Shown piece after piece: positions 35,525-44,570 of a DNA stretch of 64,000 bases. Location of the stretch: contig CACBIY010000001.1 of NCBI GenBank assembly GCA_902539445.1, positions 186,001 to 250,000 on the forward strand, given 5' to 3'. The DNA is from an uncultured Pelagibacteraceae bacterium. Its GTDB lineage: Bacteria > Pseudomonadota > Alphaproteobacteria > Pelagibacterales > Pelagibacteraceae. Within the stretch, counting starts at the first letter, position 1; the number at the start of each line of letters is the position of its first letter. Below the pieces are notes generated by a model, which was given only the letters and a program-made list of their open reading frames with translations, did not search any database and had not been told where the DNA came from. A program made the position numbers and the translations under genes.

Positions 35525-36394
35525 TTACTCTGTTTGTGGTTTTATATTTCCAAAAAATTTAAAGAATTCACTATCAGGAGATAAAATTAGAGATGTCTCT
35601 CCACCTATTAAAGCTTTTTCATAAGCTTGCATAGCTCTATAAAATGCAAAGAATTCTGGATCCTGTCCAAACGCTGCAGCAAAGATATTATTTCTTTTAC
35701 CATCTCCTTCACCTTTCATAATTTCAGATTTTTTTTGCGCTTCAGCTAAAATTACAGTTACTTCTTTGTCAGCAGTCGATGTAATTGTTACTGCCATTTC
35801 AGCTCCTCTTGCTCTAAATTCTTTTGCTTCTCTCTCCCTTTCGGTCTGCATTCTTCTAAAAATTGCATCACTGTTAGCTTGGGGAAGATCAGCTCTTTTA
35901 ATTCTAACATCAACTATTTTTATTCCAAAATTTTCTGCTTCATTATTTACACCTTCTTGAATTAAAGCCATTTGTTTTGTTCTATCTTCTGAAAGAAGTG
36001 TTTGAAGCTCTTGTTGTCCAAGAACGTTCCTAATTCTTGAGTTGATAATGGTAGCTAATCTTGATCTTGCAACCCTTTCATTTCCAACTGAAATATAAAA
36101 CTTAAGAGGATCAACTATTTGAAATCTTGCAAATGCATCAACTATTAATCTCTTTTGATCAGAAGCAATTACCTCTTCTGGCGGTGTGTCCAAATTTAAA
36201 ATTCTCTTATCTAAAAAGACAACGTTCTGAATAAAAGGAATTTTGAAATTTAAACCAGGTTTTAGAATAATTCTTTTTGGATCTCCAAATTGAAGTACAA
36301 TTGCCTGGTTAACTTCTTTAACTATAAAAATCGAAAAGAACGCAACTGCTGCTAAAGCAACAATAATTCCAGCTGTAATTTTTCCCGCATTCAT
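35525..36394 (-). CDS. hflC: HflC (SPFH/Band 7)
   Basis: FIVKEVNQAIVLQFGDPKRIILKPGLNFKIPFIQNVVFLDKRILNLD. Confidence 0.93.
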   Translation of the reverse strand: MNAGKITAGIIVALAAVAFFSIFIVKEVNQAIVLQFGDPKRIILKPGLNFKIPFIQNVVFLDKRILNLDTPPEEVIASDQKRLIVDAFARFQIVDPLKFYISVGNERVARSRLATIINSRIRNVLGQQELQTLLSEDRTKQMALIQEGVNNEAENFGIKIVDVRIKRADLPQANSDAIFRRMQTEREREAKEFRARGAEMAVTITSTADKEVTVILAEAQKKSEIMKGEGDGKRNNIFAAAFGQDPEFFAFYRAMQAYEKALIGGETSLILSPDSEFFKFFGNIKPQTE

Positions 36395-36395
36395 A

Positions 36396-37511
36396 TTAAT
36401 TTGTCACTTTCTTTTTTTGCAATTCAGGTAAAGGTAAGTAAGGTACTACACCTGAGCCTGCATTTTTTTCAATAATTACTTTATCAATATCAGCTAAAAC
36501 TTTTTCCATTGTTTCTAAATACATTCTTTCTTGAGTTACAGATTTAGCATTTTTATATTCGTTATAGATTGCTAAGAACCTGCTGGCTTCACCCTCAGCT
36601 TTTGCAACAACTTCTTTCTTATACGCTTCAGCTGCTTGTAAAATTTTTTCCGCTTCCCCTCGAGCTCTTGGGATAACATCGTTCGCATAAGCTTCAGCCT
36701 CATTCTTTGATCTTTCCATATCAGCTCTCGCAGCCTGTACATCTCTAAATGCATCAATTACCTGATCAGGTGGGTCTGCTTTTTGTGTTTGAACTTGTGT
36801 TATCTGAATACCACTAGTGTATTCATCTAAAATCTTTTGAATGATTTCTTGTGTATCTGTCTCTATTACTGATCTACCTTCGGTTAAAATTGGTTGAATA
36901 TCTGATCTTGCTATTACTTCTCTCATAGCAGTTTCTGCTGCTGCTTTAACTGTGCCTTCTGGATCTTGTATTTTAAATAAAAAATTACCTGCATCTTTAA
37001 TTACCCAGAAAACTGAAAAATCTATGTTAACAATATTTTCATCCCCTGTTAGCATCAAACTTTCTTGGGGTACATCTGCTACTCCACCTTGTGACGTAAA
37101 CCCACTATCTCTCTCAGATCTAAAACCAATATCAATTCTATTAACTTTTGTAACTTTTGGAGTAAGAACAGACTCAACTGGAAAAGGAATATGATAATTT
37201 AATCCTGGCTGAGTTGTTTTCACAAATTTACCAAATCTTAACACTACTCCTTGTTCATCTGGTAGAACTCTATAAAGACCACTTGCTAACCAAACAAATC
37301 CTAAAATAATTAAAACTAAAATTACCTGCTTACCTCCTGAAGAACTGCCTCCTGGTAAAAATTTTTTAATTTTTTCTTGAAATTCTCTAATGATTTTATC
37401 TATATCTGGTGGAGTTGGACCTCGACCGGAACCATTACCGCTTCCGCCACCGCTTCCTCCTGGGGGTGTTCCCCAAGGACTTCCACCACCTCGTCTGAAA
37501 TCATCTGCCAT
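36396..37511 (-). CDS. hflK: HflK (SPFH/Band 7)
   Basis: Gly-rich N-terminus SPWGTPPGGSGGGSGNGSG; VLPDEQGVVLRFGKFVKTTQPGLNYHIPFPVE. Confidence 0.93.
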   Translation of the reverse strand: MADDFRRGGGSPWGTPPGGSGGGSGNGSGRGPTPPDIDKIIREFQEKIKKFLPGGSSSGGKQVILVLIILGFVWLASGLYRVLPDEQGVVLRFGKFVKTTQPGLNYHIPFPVESVLTPKVTKVNRIDIGFRSERDSGFTSQGGVADVPQESLMLTGDENIVNIDFSVFWVIKDAGNFLFKIQDPEGTVKAAAETAMREVIARSDIQPILTEGRSVIETDTQEIIQKILDEYTSGIQITQVQTQKADPPDQVIDAFRDVQAARADMERSKNEAEAYANDVIPRARGEAEKILQAAEAYKKEVVAKAEGEASRFLAIYNEYKNAKSVTQERMYLETMEKVLADIDKVIIEKNAGSGVVPYLPLPELQKKKVTN

Positions 37512-37562
37512 ACGGCAATCTATATAATGTCTTTATGAGGAAAAACAAGTTAAGATCCTGTA

Positions 37563-38387
37563 ATGCCAAAGGAAAAACCAGAATTAAGTGACGCAATGAG
37601 AGCCAGAATGGGTAGAAAATTGCCTGAAAAAAATCCAATTAAAGGTACAAAATTTACAATTGCAATCTCTAGCGCGAAAGGGGGTGTTGGAAAATCCACT
37701 TTTGCAACAAACTTTGCTTTAGCTCTTAAAAAAGTTGGTTGTAAAGTTGGTTTATTAGATGCAGACATTTATGGTCCATCTATACCTAAAATGATGGGAA
37801 TTAATGAAAAACCAAAAAGTGACGGAGAAAAATTAGAACCTATAAATAAATACGATATTCAATGTATGTCCATTGGTTTTCTTACTGATCAGCAAACTCC
37901 TATGATTTGGCGGGGACCAATGGTGACTAGCGCTATTAGAACTTTTACACAAAAAGTTAATTGGAGAGACTTAGATTTTATAATTATTGATATGCCTCCA
38001 GGAACTGGAGACACTCAGCTTACTTTTTCCCAAGAAATTAAGATGGATGGTACGATTATAGTTTCAACTCCACAGGAAGTTGCTTTATTGGACGTAAAAA
38101 GAGGAATAAAAATGTTTGATAAACTAGGAGTTAAAATTTTAGGCTTGGTAGATAATATGAGTTACTTTGTTGGAGATGATAATAAAAAATATAATATTTT
38201 TGGAGAGGGTGGAGTTAAAAACACCGCAGAAGAATTTAATAAAGAATTTTTAGGGGAGATTCCAATTAATCCTGAAGTTGGAAAGTCAGGTGACAAAGGT
38301 AAACCTATTGTTGAGGAAGATCAAAGTAATGAAATATCAAAAATTTATATTAATTTTGCAAACAAAATTAAATCAACTTATCTTTAA
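37563..38387 (+). CDS. Mrp/NBP35-family Fe-S cluster carrier ATPase
   Basis: [53 protein letters not shown]. Confidence 0.93.
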   Translation: MPKEKPELSDAMRARMGRKLPEKNPIKGTKFTIAISSAKGGVGKSTFATNFALALKKVGCKVGLLDADIYGPSIPKMMGINEKPKSDGEKLEPINKYDIQCMSIGFLTDQQTPMIWRGPMVTSAIRTFTQKVNWRDLDFIIIDMPPGTGDTQLTFSQEIKMDGTIIVSTPQEVALLDVKRGIKMFDKLGVKILGLVDNMSYFVGDDNKKYNIFGEGGVKNTAEEFNKEFLGEIPINPEVGKSGDKGKPIVEEDQSNEISKIYINFANKIKSTYL

Positions 38388-39315
38388 GATCAAAAGCCTC
38401 CATAAGTTCATTCCATTCTCTCTTAGATAAACCAGAGTCTTCCATAGAAATATTTTCACCTTTGATAAGTTTTTGAATAATAATTTTCCCTTTTGCCGAA
38501 ACTTCAGTTCCTCCAACTCTATAATCCATAAAGGCCTCATAAGTTATTGGAACCCATTTTTTTAACGTATCTAGCATTATATCTGCATAAACTCTAATTT
38601 CATACTGGGCGTGATGATCTGCTCTCAATCTCAAAAAATTCATAAGATTTAACAAATCTGTTTTCCAATACCATTGAGTATATGTGTTTAAAGTTAAGTT
38701 CATTCTTGCGAGTTCTCTTGCTAAACCTTTTTTATTTTCATCAATCGTAGATCCATCATATCTTTCATTGAGCATCGATTCGTAATTTGCATATGTTCTT
38801 TCAGCATCATTTTTTAAAAGTTCTAAAACTTCATTTGCTTGTTCACCTTCGAGAACATCTCCTCTACCTTGTCTATTAGATGTCGATTGAGCTGCAAGAT
38901 TTTCTTTTGATGGTAAGTAAAATTCTTTATCTAAAATTGAATATCTTGCAGAGTATTCATTTACATTCGCAGTCCTATGTCTAATCCATTGTCGAGCGAT
39001 AAAAATTGGTAGCTTAATATGATATTTAATTTCACACATCTCGAATGGAGTGCTATGCCAATGACGCATTAAGTATTTTATCAAGCCAGCGTCTGTGGAG
39101 ACTTGTTTAGTACCCTTGCCGTAAGAAACTCTAGCTGACTGAACGATTGAAGTGTCATCTCCCATATAATCAACAACTCTTACAAAACCATGGTCAAGGG
39201 CAGGCAATGCTTCATAAAGAATTTTTTCTAATTCAGGTGAAGTAACTCTTTTTGTTGAATTGCTTTGTGATTGCTGATTTTTTATATCTTCTTGTTGTTC
39301 TTTAGTTAATTTCAT
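38368..39315 (-). CDS. thyX: Flavin-dependent thymidylate synthase (start corrected from 39438 to 39315)
   Basis: [19 protein letters not shown] ThyX motif; upstream extension is antisense to the tmRNA acceptor piece. Confidence 0.93.
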   Translation of the reverse strand: MKLTKEQQEDIKNQQSQSNSTKRVTSPELEKILYEALPALDHGFVRVVDYMGDDTSIVQSARVSYGKGTKQVSTDAGLIKYLMRHWHSTPFEMCEIKYHIKLPIFIARQWIRHRTANVNEYSARYSILDKEFYLPSKENLAAQSTSNRQGRGDVLEGEQANEVLELLKNDAERTYANYESMLNERYDGSTIDENKKGLARELARMNLTLNTYTQWYWKTDLLNLMNFLRLRADHHAQYEIRVYADIMLDTLKKWVPITYEAFMDYRVGGTEVSAKGKIIIQKLIKGENISMEDSGLSKREWNELMEAFDLKDKLI

Positions 39316-39349
39316 GAATGTTATTGAATCTCTTGAATTTCCTTTTATA

Positions 39350-39620
39350 TTAATAAAGTTGGATTTCCAACTATGACGATAAACGAATTTCGTAATAACC
39401 ATTGCGGACGTGGGGGCAGTACCCACCACCTCCACCATTTACAACTTATGGGGGTGAACTAGATTCGACGAGTGACTAAAGGCTATTCTTTCGTTCGGAA
39501 TTGTTCCTCCGTAACGGGCTAATTTATAATTGCTAACGAAAGTTACGCACTTGCTGCTTAATTAACTTAGTTAATTAGGTAAACGGGGTTTGGGGCACCT
39601 GGCAACAGAACGCCCCTTCC
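39350..39620 (+). ncRNA. ssrA: Circularly permuted two-piece tmRNA (acceptor piece ends CCA at 39437; coding piece from 39450)
   Basis: Acceptor 3' strand CACCTCC-ACCA (to 39437) pairs with GGGGGTG (39450-39456) of the coding piece; GGGGGTGAACTAGATTCGACG typical; tag GCT AAC GAA AGT TAC GCA CTT GCT GCT TAA (39532-39561) = ANESYALAA; outer ends approximate. Confidence 0.9.
39592..39617 (+). repeat. 26-bp direct repeat, left copy (inside ssrA 3' end)
   Basis: GGGGCACCTGGCAACAGAACGCCCCT; identical to 42728-42753. Confidence 0.95.
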
Positions 39621-39692
39621 TATTTTAAAATAAGTTTTGATTATCAACGTTAATTTAAAAATACAACCGACTGACTCGTCCTGTACTCGTCA

Positions 39693-40166
39693 TTAAAATT
39701 TTTTTTTAGTTTTTTCACATTGATAGAATCTAGTTAATTTGAAGCCGCCATCTTCGGGTTTTTTTCTTGCCCAAGCGTTTGTTGGTTCAGTGATAATCTT
39801 TAATTCTCCTGAAATTCTATCTAATCTTGCTGTGTAGTGAAATATATCCTCATTTTTTTTAGCACCTAAACCCTCAAACGATACCCTGTCTTCATAAAAA
39901 TTTATACTTTTAAAATAGTTTGGAAAAATAATTGATGAGGTAATAAAAATTCTTTTATCGAAGTCTAAAATCAATTTTTCTTGTTCCAAATATGTTGCAT
40001 CCACCTTATTGAGCGGAACTTGACGTTCATCATTAACAAAATTTTTTTTTATAAAATATTTAGTTAGATTGCATGTTAATATTGTCTCTATAGAAAATGC
40101 GTTATTTATGAAAAAAAGGTTATTAAAAAATAAAATGAGAACTGTAATCTTTAAAGATTTTTTCAT
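39693..40166 (-). CDS. Exported hypothetical protein
   Basis: Signal peptide MKKSLKITVLILFFNNLFFINNAFS, no family recognised. Confidence 0.65.
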   Translation of the reverse strand: MKKSLKITVLILFFNNLFFINNAFSIETILTCNLTKYFIKKNFVNDERQVPLNKVDATYLEQEKLILDFDKRIFITSSIIFPNYFKSINFYEDRVSFEGLGAKKNEDIFHYTARLDRISGELKIITEPTNAWARKKPEDGGFKLTRFYQCEKTKKKF

Positions 40167-41123
40167 TTAATCTAAAGTCTTAAGTTTTGATGAGAAAACA
40201 TTATGGAATTTCTCAAGTTTTTCAATTGACCAATCAATATACTCGCTCCACTTTGACTCATCGTATAAATCACAGTTTTCTTTGTATAGTTTTATTCTTG
40301 ATGCTGACCTATTTGGTAAAGGTTGCCAACTTAACTTAACATCAAGTTTGCTCTCAATTTCTGATTTATCCTTCTCTAATTCTTCAAATATGGATTTGTC
40401 ATTTATTATATAAATTTCTATACCTAATAACTCTGTTTTTGTATTAAAGGTTAAATTTAAATTTACTCCACTTTTACCAACAGAAAATGTATGCCAGTGT
40501 TTTGCCGTAGGTTTTTGTGGCTTAACAGGACTATCTTCTTTCTCATCAATTTTTTGATTTAAAGTAGTCCAAAACTTCATCTGAAGTAGTTTAGTCTCTC
40601 CAAGGTCTTCATTTTGAATTTTTGATTTTGCAGTGGATACACTTTTTGACCAATTATTTGGTTTACTTACTATTTTAAAATTAGGCGCAATATTTGAGTC
40701 TCCTATTTTATATAATTCTACTATTATTCCAAAAAAGTTATAGTTCTCACCAGTAATATCATTTAACCAATCTAAAGTCGCTCTATGCTCATCATTAAAC
40801 TCTGAAGCAATCCAAATAATTGTAACCGCTTTTAAACCAGTCGCATAAGTCAAAAGTTGGCCCAAATGTTTATGATCGGTTTTCTCAAGTTGGTTTTCTA
40901 TTAACACCATATTATTAGATGCATAATCTTTGCATAAGATGTCTGCTCTAAAAGGCCCAACATCTTTCTCTTGAGCCTCGACTACTAAATCCATACCGAT
41001 AGTCGAGCTTAATAAATCCATGTTTTCTTCTTTAGCTAACCATGGTGTGAAATGCATATCCTCTTTCTCCCAAATATCTCTGAGCTCAACTTTTTCCAAT
41101 CTGCCTAATTTTTCTACTGACAT
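40167..41123 (-). CDS. DUF4268-like / PD-(D/E)XK nuclease-superfamily protein
   Basis: FRADILCKDYASNNMVLIENQLEKTDHKHLGQLLTYATGLKAVTIIWIASEF; C-terminal DUF4268-like KHWHTFSVGKSGVNLNLTFNTK. Confidence 0.75.
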   Translation of the reverse strand: MSVEKLGRLEKVELRDIWEKEDMHFTPWLAKEENMDLLSSTIGMDLVVEAQEKDVGPFRADILCKDYASNNMVLIENQLEKTDHKHLGQLLTYATGLKAVTIIWIASEFNDEHRATLDWLNDITGENYNFFGIIVELYKIGDSNIAPNFKIVSKPNNWSKSVSTAKSKIQNEDLGETKLLQMKFWTTLNQKIDEKEDSPVKPQKPTAKHWHTFSVGKSGVNLNLTFNTKTELLGIEIYIINDKSIFEELEKDKSEIESKLDVKLSWQPLPNRSASRIKLYKENCDLYDESKWSEYIDWSIEKLEKFHNVFSSKLKTLD

Positions 41124-41182
41124 GACTAAAAGTTATCAAATACAATAATCTATTACGAGTCGTTTTTGGCGTTATATTAGTG

Positions 41183-42607
41183 TTATTTAATATAAATTCT
41201 TTTAATATTTATCGAGTAAACTTTTTTTTCATTTTTGATAATATAATTTTTTAATTTCAAAATGTTTTTATTGTTAATTTTAACATCATAAGGCCATTCA
41301 ATAAAACTGACTTTATTTTTAAGACATTTTTCTTCTTTTTTTTTATCATCTATTTGCCTTTTCTTAAAAGCCTCCACACCTCCAAAAAAAGATGTAGGGG
41401 AATAATGTTGAAAACCGTGATATTCAATTGCAACTTTAAAATTCTTAATAAATATATCTATTCTCTTTGGTTTAATCCATTTTGGTGAATATTCTTTTTC
41501 AATATTTGGAAAGTATTTTTTAAGTCTATTGAATAAATCTGTTTGACTAGTCCATCCCTCCCCAACCTTTGGCATATTATTTTTTGTTCTAAAGTTATTT
41601 TCAGCAATTCTTAAAACCGTATCCCTAAATTTAGAATCCTCATAACAATGATGAAAAGAAACATTTTTTCTTTTAAAAATTTTATCTAGTTCAATCGAAA
41701 TTTTTTTAATATTTTGTTTTCCAAAATCTGTCAGATATGGTTGATTATAGAATACCAGGTCTTCTGATGTTGTTAAGAGATAAACGATAATTGTAATTTT
41801 TTGTCCATGTGGTGGAGATAAATATACAGCGCCAAGTTTCATATAGGCGTGTTTATTTATTAAGTCTTGATAATATTTATAAAGCTCCTTCCCAATTGGT
41901 TTTATAACGTTATCGACAAAATGTTTAAAAGGTGGTGGTTCTTCCCCTCGAGAAATTAAATCCTGAAAATAATCGTCGTATGATTTTAGCTTTTGATGAA
42001 ATTTCCAATTTTCAGGCCTAAATCTAATACTGTAAGCCTTAGCTATTTTCTTACTATATCCATAAGAATGTTCAAAATATTTTTTTTCATTATTCTTAGC
42101 TTGATATTTTATTCTGTCAGCTTTCTTTGCGTACCCATTTAGACCTGATATTATGACATCACTAATTGGTTCTTTTGTGTAATTAATTATTTCTAATAAT
42201 AATTTTGCAATTTTTGTATTTTCAATCTTATTGTTTTTAATATCGGCTATGTTGTATTCTGTGAGTCTTGGAACTATTGGATTAGACCAAATCTCATTTA
42301 TATAACCATATTTTCGATTATTAGGTTTGGGTATTTTGATCCCTAAATCTTTATACTTTTGTTCATATTTAATTTGAGATGTACTTTTTTCTCTTTTAAC
42401 TCTTTTATAGGGCTTTTGATCACTAACTTGTTTAGTTATTTTTGTTTTTTTTTGCTCATAATTATCACTAAAAGATATTTTATCTTGTTTGTTTTTTAAG
42501 AAGAAATGAAAAATCTTTTTTAAATAAATAAAGATATTAACAACTAAAGCATAGAAAATAAAAATTAAGATTAAAGTAACAACAAATTTAGATATTAATT
42601 CCATCAT
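41183..42607 (-). CDS. Membrane-anchored protein with C-terminal PD-(D/E)XK/DUF559-like endonuclease domain
   Basis: N-terminal TM helix ISKFVVTLILIFIFYALVVNIFIYL; C-terminal RIDIFIKNFKVAIEYHGFQHYSPTSFFGG...KKRQIDDKKKEEKCLKNKVSFIEWPYD. Confidence 0.65.
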   Translation of the reverse strand: MMELISKFVVTLILIFIFYALVVNIFIYLKKIFHFFLKNKQDKISFSDNYEQKKTKITKQVSDQKPYKRVKREKSTSQIKYEQKYKDLGIKIPKPNNRKYGYINEIWSNPIVPRLTEYNIADIKNNKIENTKIAKLLLEIINYTKEPISDVIISGLNGYAKKADRIKYQAKNNEKKYFEHSYGYSKKIAKAYSIRFRPENWKFHQKLKSYDDYFQDLISRGEEPPPFKHFVDNVIKPIGKELYKYYQDLINKHAYMKLGAVYLSPPHGQKITIIVYLLTTSEDLVFYNQPYLTDFGKQNIKKISIELDKIFKRKNVSFHHCYEDSKFRDTVLRIAENNFRTKNNMPKVGEGWTSQTDLFNRLKKYFPNIEKEYSPKWIKPKRIDIFIKNFKVAIEYHGFQHYSPTSFFGGVEAFKKRQIDDKKKEEKCLKNKVSFIEWPYDVKINNKNILKLKNYIIKNEKKVYSINIKRIYIK

Positions 42608-42727
42608 TAAAAGATTACCAAATCCTATTATTGATGACGACTTGATTTTGACTCGTCCTCTACTCGTCCTGATACGTAAAATTTACGTGTTTTTGTAAAA
42701 ATAATTGACTATAATCAAACAAAGTTC

Positions 42728-42753
42728 GGGGCACCTGGCAACAGAACGCCCCT
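42728..42753 (+). repeat. 26-bp direct repeat, right copy (ssrA 3'-end fragment)
   Basis: GGGGCACCTGGCAACAGAACGCCCCT, same orientation as ssrA copy. Confidence 0.95.
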
Positions 42754-42756
42754 GCA

Positions 42757-43128
42757 CTATTTAATAAATTTTCTTAAATCTGGCTTAAAATAATTAGGAC
42801 CCTTCATTACTTTGCCTTTGTCATTATAAATGGGTTTACCATTATTATCTAATTTACTCATATTTGAGTTTTGAACTTCTTCAAAACATTCATCAAGATT
42901 AATGCCAAATGCATGCCCTGCACCATACGTTACATAAAGAATATCCGTTAGTGCATCAGCTACCTCTACCAAATCTTTTTTATTAATTGCTTCTATTAAT
43001 TCATCAAGTTCCTCTTTAATAAGACTTACTCTTAATGCATTGATCTTTTCACTACTAAATGATGAACTTTGTTTTACGTTCTGGCCAAAAGTTTTCATGA
43101 AAACGCCAACTTTTTCAAAATTTGTCAT
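42757..43128 (-). CDS. MazG/PRA-PH-like nucleoside triphosphate pyrophosphohydrolase family protein
   Basis: LIKEELDELIEAINKKDLVEVADALTDILYVTYGAGHAFGINLDECFEEVQNSNMSK. Confidence 0.85.
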   Translation of the reverse strand: MTNFEKVGVFMKTFGQNVKQSSSFSSEKINALRVSLIKEELDELIEAINKKDLVEVADALTDILYVTYGAGHAFGINLDECFEEVQNSNMSKLDNNGKPIYNDKGKVMKGPNYFKPDLRKFIK

Positions 43129-43181
43129 TTTGCTCCTGTTAGTTATCTATTTTTTAATATATAAATCTAAATAAAGTATCA

Positions 43182-44570
43182 ATGAAATTTCGTAAAGAAT
43201 TTGACAGCATTGGATCAATAAATGTACCTAACGATAAATATTGGGGTGCCTCTACACAAAGATCAAAAAAATATTTTGATATTGGAGAGTTTTTAGTTAG
43301 GCCGATTTTAATTAAATCGATTGCAATAATTAAAAAAGCGGCAGCGATTGTACATTTAAACGAAAAACAACTTTTACCAAAAATTTCAAAAGCTATAGTT
43401 GCGGCATCAAACGAAGTTATTGATGGAAAACTTGATGAACACTTTCCGCTAAAAGTTTGGCAAACAGGTTCTGGCACGCAAACAAATATGAATGTTAATG
43501 AAGTCATTGCCAATAGAGCCATAGAAAGATTGGGAGGAAAAAAGGGGTCTAAAAAACCAGTACATCCAAATGATCATGTAAATAAATCTCAATCAACAAA
43601 TGACGTTTTTCCAACAGCTATGCATATTGCGATAGCTATTGAAACAAAAAATAAGTTATTACCTTCTCTCAAATTACTAGATCAAGAACTAAAAAAAAAA
43701 GTATCAAGTTTTAAGAATATAATAAAAGTGGGTAGAACTCATTTACAAGACGCAACACCTCTTTCCCTTGGCCAAGAATTTTCTGGTTATCAATCTCAAA
43801 TTAAAGATTGTATAAATAGGATTAGCACTGCTTTGAATGAAATTTATTCGCTTGCTCAAGGTGGTACTGCAGTAGGAACTGGGATAAATAGTAAAAAAAA
43901 TTTTGATAAAAAGATAATTAATCAAATAAGAAAAATTACAAAACTTCCATTCAAGCCTACAAAAAATAAGTTTGCAGCACTTGCTGCACACGATGAAATT
44001 GTGAACTTTTCTGGGAGTTTAAATACCACTGCAGTTAGCTTAATGAAGATTGCTAATGACATTAGATTTCTAGGTTCTGGTCCTAGAGCAGGTTACGGAG
44101 AATTAATATTGCCAGCAAATGAACCGGGTTCATCAATTATGCCAGGAAAAGTAAACCCCACTCAATCTGAAGCAGTTACAATGGTTTGTGTAAAAGTTAT
44201 AGGAAACCATAATGGGATTACAATGGCAGGATCGCATGGACACTTTGAGTTAAATGTATTCAAGCCTTTAATTGCACATAATATTTTACAATCTATTGAT
44301 TTATTATCGGACAGTATAAAAAATTTCTCACTTTATTGCATAAGAGGACTTAAAGCTGATAAAATTAAAATCAAAGAATACTTAGATAACTCCTTAATGT
44401 TGGTGACTGCTCTAGCACCACACATCGGCTACGATAATGCGGCTAAGATAGCTAAGCTTGCACTTAAAAATAATACAACTCTAAAACATGAAGCTTTAAA
44501 ATCTCAACTTATAAACGAAAAAGATTACAATAAAATTATGGATCCAAAAAAAATGATTTATCCTGCATAG
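43182..44570 (+). CDS. fumC: Class II fumarate hydratase
   Basis: FDSIGSINVPNDKYWGASTQRS; SGTQTNMNVNEVIANRA; GSSIMPGKVNPTQSEA. Confidence 0.95.
   Translation: MKFRKEFDSIGSINVPNDKYWGASTQRSKKYFDIGEFLVRPILIKSIAIIKKAAAIVHLNEKQLLPKISKAIVAASNEVIDGKLDEHFPLKVWQTGSGTQTNMNVNEVIANRAIERLGGKKGSKKPVHPNDHVNKSQSTNDVFPTAMHIAIAIETKNKLLPSLKLLDQELKKKVSSFKNIIKVGRTHLQDATPLSLGQEFSGYQSQIKDCINRISTALNEIYSLAQGGTAVGTGINSKKNFDKKIINQIRKITKLPFKPTKNKFAALAAHDEIVNFSGSLNTTAVSLMKIANDIRFLGSGPRAGYGELILPANEPGSSIMPGKVNPTQSEAVTMVCVKVIGNHNGITMAGSHGHFELNVFKPLIAHNILQSIDLLSDSIKNFSLYCIRGLKADKIKIKEYLDNSLMLVTALAPHIGYDNAAKIAKLALKNNTTLKHEALKSQLINEKDYNKIMDPKKMIYPA

Larger units (their letters stand above)
39592..42753. mobile_element. Putative ssrA-integrated islet (attL/attR-like repeats, no recognisable integrase)
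   Basis: 26-bp exact duplication of ssrA 3' end flanks three minus-strand genes, two PD-(D/E)XK-like. Confidence 0.65.

Noticed and set aside
39592-42753. CRISPR-like or transposon interpretation of the repeats around the ssrA islet
   Set aside because: Only two copies of the 26-mer 3.1 kb apart, no transposase and no terminal inverted repeats; att-like duplication of ssrA fits better.
43154-43522. 122-aa minus-strand ORF opposite fumC
   Set aside because: Antisense to well-supported fumC.
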